Of a DNA stretch of 64,000 nucleotides, positions 63,361-64,000 are shown in pieces. The notes under the pieces were generated by a model that made no database searches, was not told where the DNA came from, and was given only the letters and a program-made list of their open reading frames with translations. The DNA is from Arsenophonus sp052174495 (GTDB lineage Bacteria > Pseudomonadota > Gammaproteobacteria > Enterobacterales > Enterobacteriaceae). Position numbers and translations under genes: made by a program. Each line of letters starts with the position of its first letter. Position 1 is the stretch's first letter. The DNA lies in assembly GCA_052174495.1 (NCBI GenBank), contig JBQMRR010000044.1, forward strand, positions 62,001 through 126,000, given 5' to 3'.

Positions 63361-64000
63361 GATTTATGATTATTTTAGTGTATAGAGTTTCTGAGATAGT
63401 GGCGTATGCTGCCTGATTGATTTCCTAAATGATTTCAACGTCAGAGAGATGAAATATTATGAAAAGTTTAACCTAAAAGTATCAGCGAAACCAGATATTA
63501 CCTATAATCTATTCTATGAATTCATCTATAATGGTGATAGGGATGCTGATAAATATCTTTTGTATAAGACGGAAATCGAAGCTATGCTGGACAACATGCT
63601 CAGCAGAGCCTTATCGATGGACGAGTTATACCGTCCCCATCCGTAACGATTAATTTGCCATAGTAAATTTAATATAGATGGGTATTGATAATATTGGGAT
63701 TAAAGTATATAAAATTATATGGATCGCACAGAAAATAGGATAACTTTAAACAGCTCATTTCTTCCTTATCTGAAGTGTATAAAATATTAAATAGTTGCTA
63801 TTCTATAGCTTGTTTGTAAAAGGAGGATAAATTCCTGCACAAGAAATTTCTTACTAGTAATTTTTACGAATCTTTATTGGGATTTTTAGATGAAAAATAT
63901 TAATCTCCTTTGAAAGGGTATAAGGAGATTAAAACAGCAATGACTTGAAGAATACAGACAATGGGAACTGTATGATTTAAGCGATATCGCTACGTTTATT
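63361..64000 (+). mobile_element. IS256-family relic 11 (cut by window end)
   Basis: The 5' terminal repeat gatttatgattattttagtg lies at 63361-63380. The plus strand then reads RTENRITLNSSFLPYLKCIK near 63725 (family RIRFTSTLLPPYLRRTK), LEEYRQWELYDLSDIATF near 63945-63998 (family EEYQQWSQRDLSxKRYVY), and runs off the window. A 65-codon frame inside (63449-63646) is part of this relic. Confidence 0.85.

Noticed and set aside
63449..63646. 65-codon plus-strand open frame
   Set aside because: It lies inside IS256 relic 11 and aligns with the same N-terminal region in the other copies, so it is not a separate gene.
4640..64000. Dispersed 1.4 kb repeats considered as a novel repeat system
   Set aside because: They translate to IS256-type transposase blocks with matching terminal repeats, so they are ordinary though dead insertion sequences.
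1..64000. tRNA, rRNA, defence system, prophage or toxin-antitoxin genes
   Set aside because: I looked for T-loop motifs, cloverleafs and known protein motifs on both strands by eye and found none. A covariance-model scan would be the decisive test.

Overview
The window is a piece of an AT-rich gammaproteobacterial chromosome in advanced decay. The intact proteins and their order (lolC/mfd, ndh, lpoB-hinT-tatD-holB-tmk-mltG-pabC-[fabF]-acpP-fabG-fabD-fabH-plsX-rpmF, rluC/rne, surE-pcm-nlpD-[rpoS], yqjA, alx) are those of Enterobacterales. Low GC, many dead insertion sequences and freshly broken housekeeping genes suggest an insect symbiont in genome reduction, most like an Arsenophonus-type member of the Morganellaceae. 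The genus is an inference. I saw no tRNA, rRNA, CRISPR array, phage module or intact transposase.

Layout. 1-4537: lolC (cut by the window edge), divergent from mfd. 4640-6961: an IS481-family relic split by an IS256-family relic. 7069-8370: ndh. 8605-12480: IS1595, IS91, IS481 and IS256 relics where enterics carry ycfP-nagZ-thiK. 13204-18638: lpoB, hinT, tatD, holB, tmk, mltG, pabC. 18740-20935: an IS256 relic inserted in a dead fabF. 20963-25343: acpP, fabG, fabD, fabH, plsX, rpmF. 25350-26530: dead yceD and yceF. 26638-31392: rluC and rne, divergent. 31393-46806: mostly relics and unrecognised DNA around plaP, which has an overlapping upstream small ORF. 46807-49395: surE-pcm-nlpD. 49536-53362: IS1595, a dead rpoS, IS256 and IS481 relics. 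53622-54962: a MATE transporter. 55384-64000: IS256/IS481/IS91 relics around yqjA and alx.

About 40 percent of the window is intact coding sequence: 25 recognised genes, one partial. They cover fatty acid and phospholipid initiation, lipoprotein sorting, murein synthesis control, DNA repair and replication, RNA processing and putrescine uptake. Roughly another third is relics of four IS families: IS256 (11 copies), IS481 (7), IS91 (3) and IS1595 (3). I identified the families by translating frame-shifted remnants, and the boundaries come from terminal repeats or from alignment between copies. All copies are dead.

The most informative observations are: rpoS and fabF relics still readable in their ancestral positions; yceD and yceF relics flanking rpmF; a nine-codon insertion at the N-terminus of the acyl carrier protein; a missing first histidine in the HinT HIT motif; repeated landing of IS256 in or beside IS481; and two possible leader-regulation signals, before plaP and alx. 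I found no convincing new multi-gene system.
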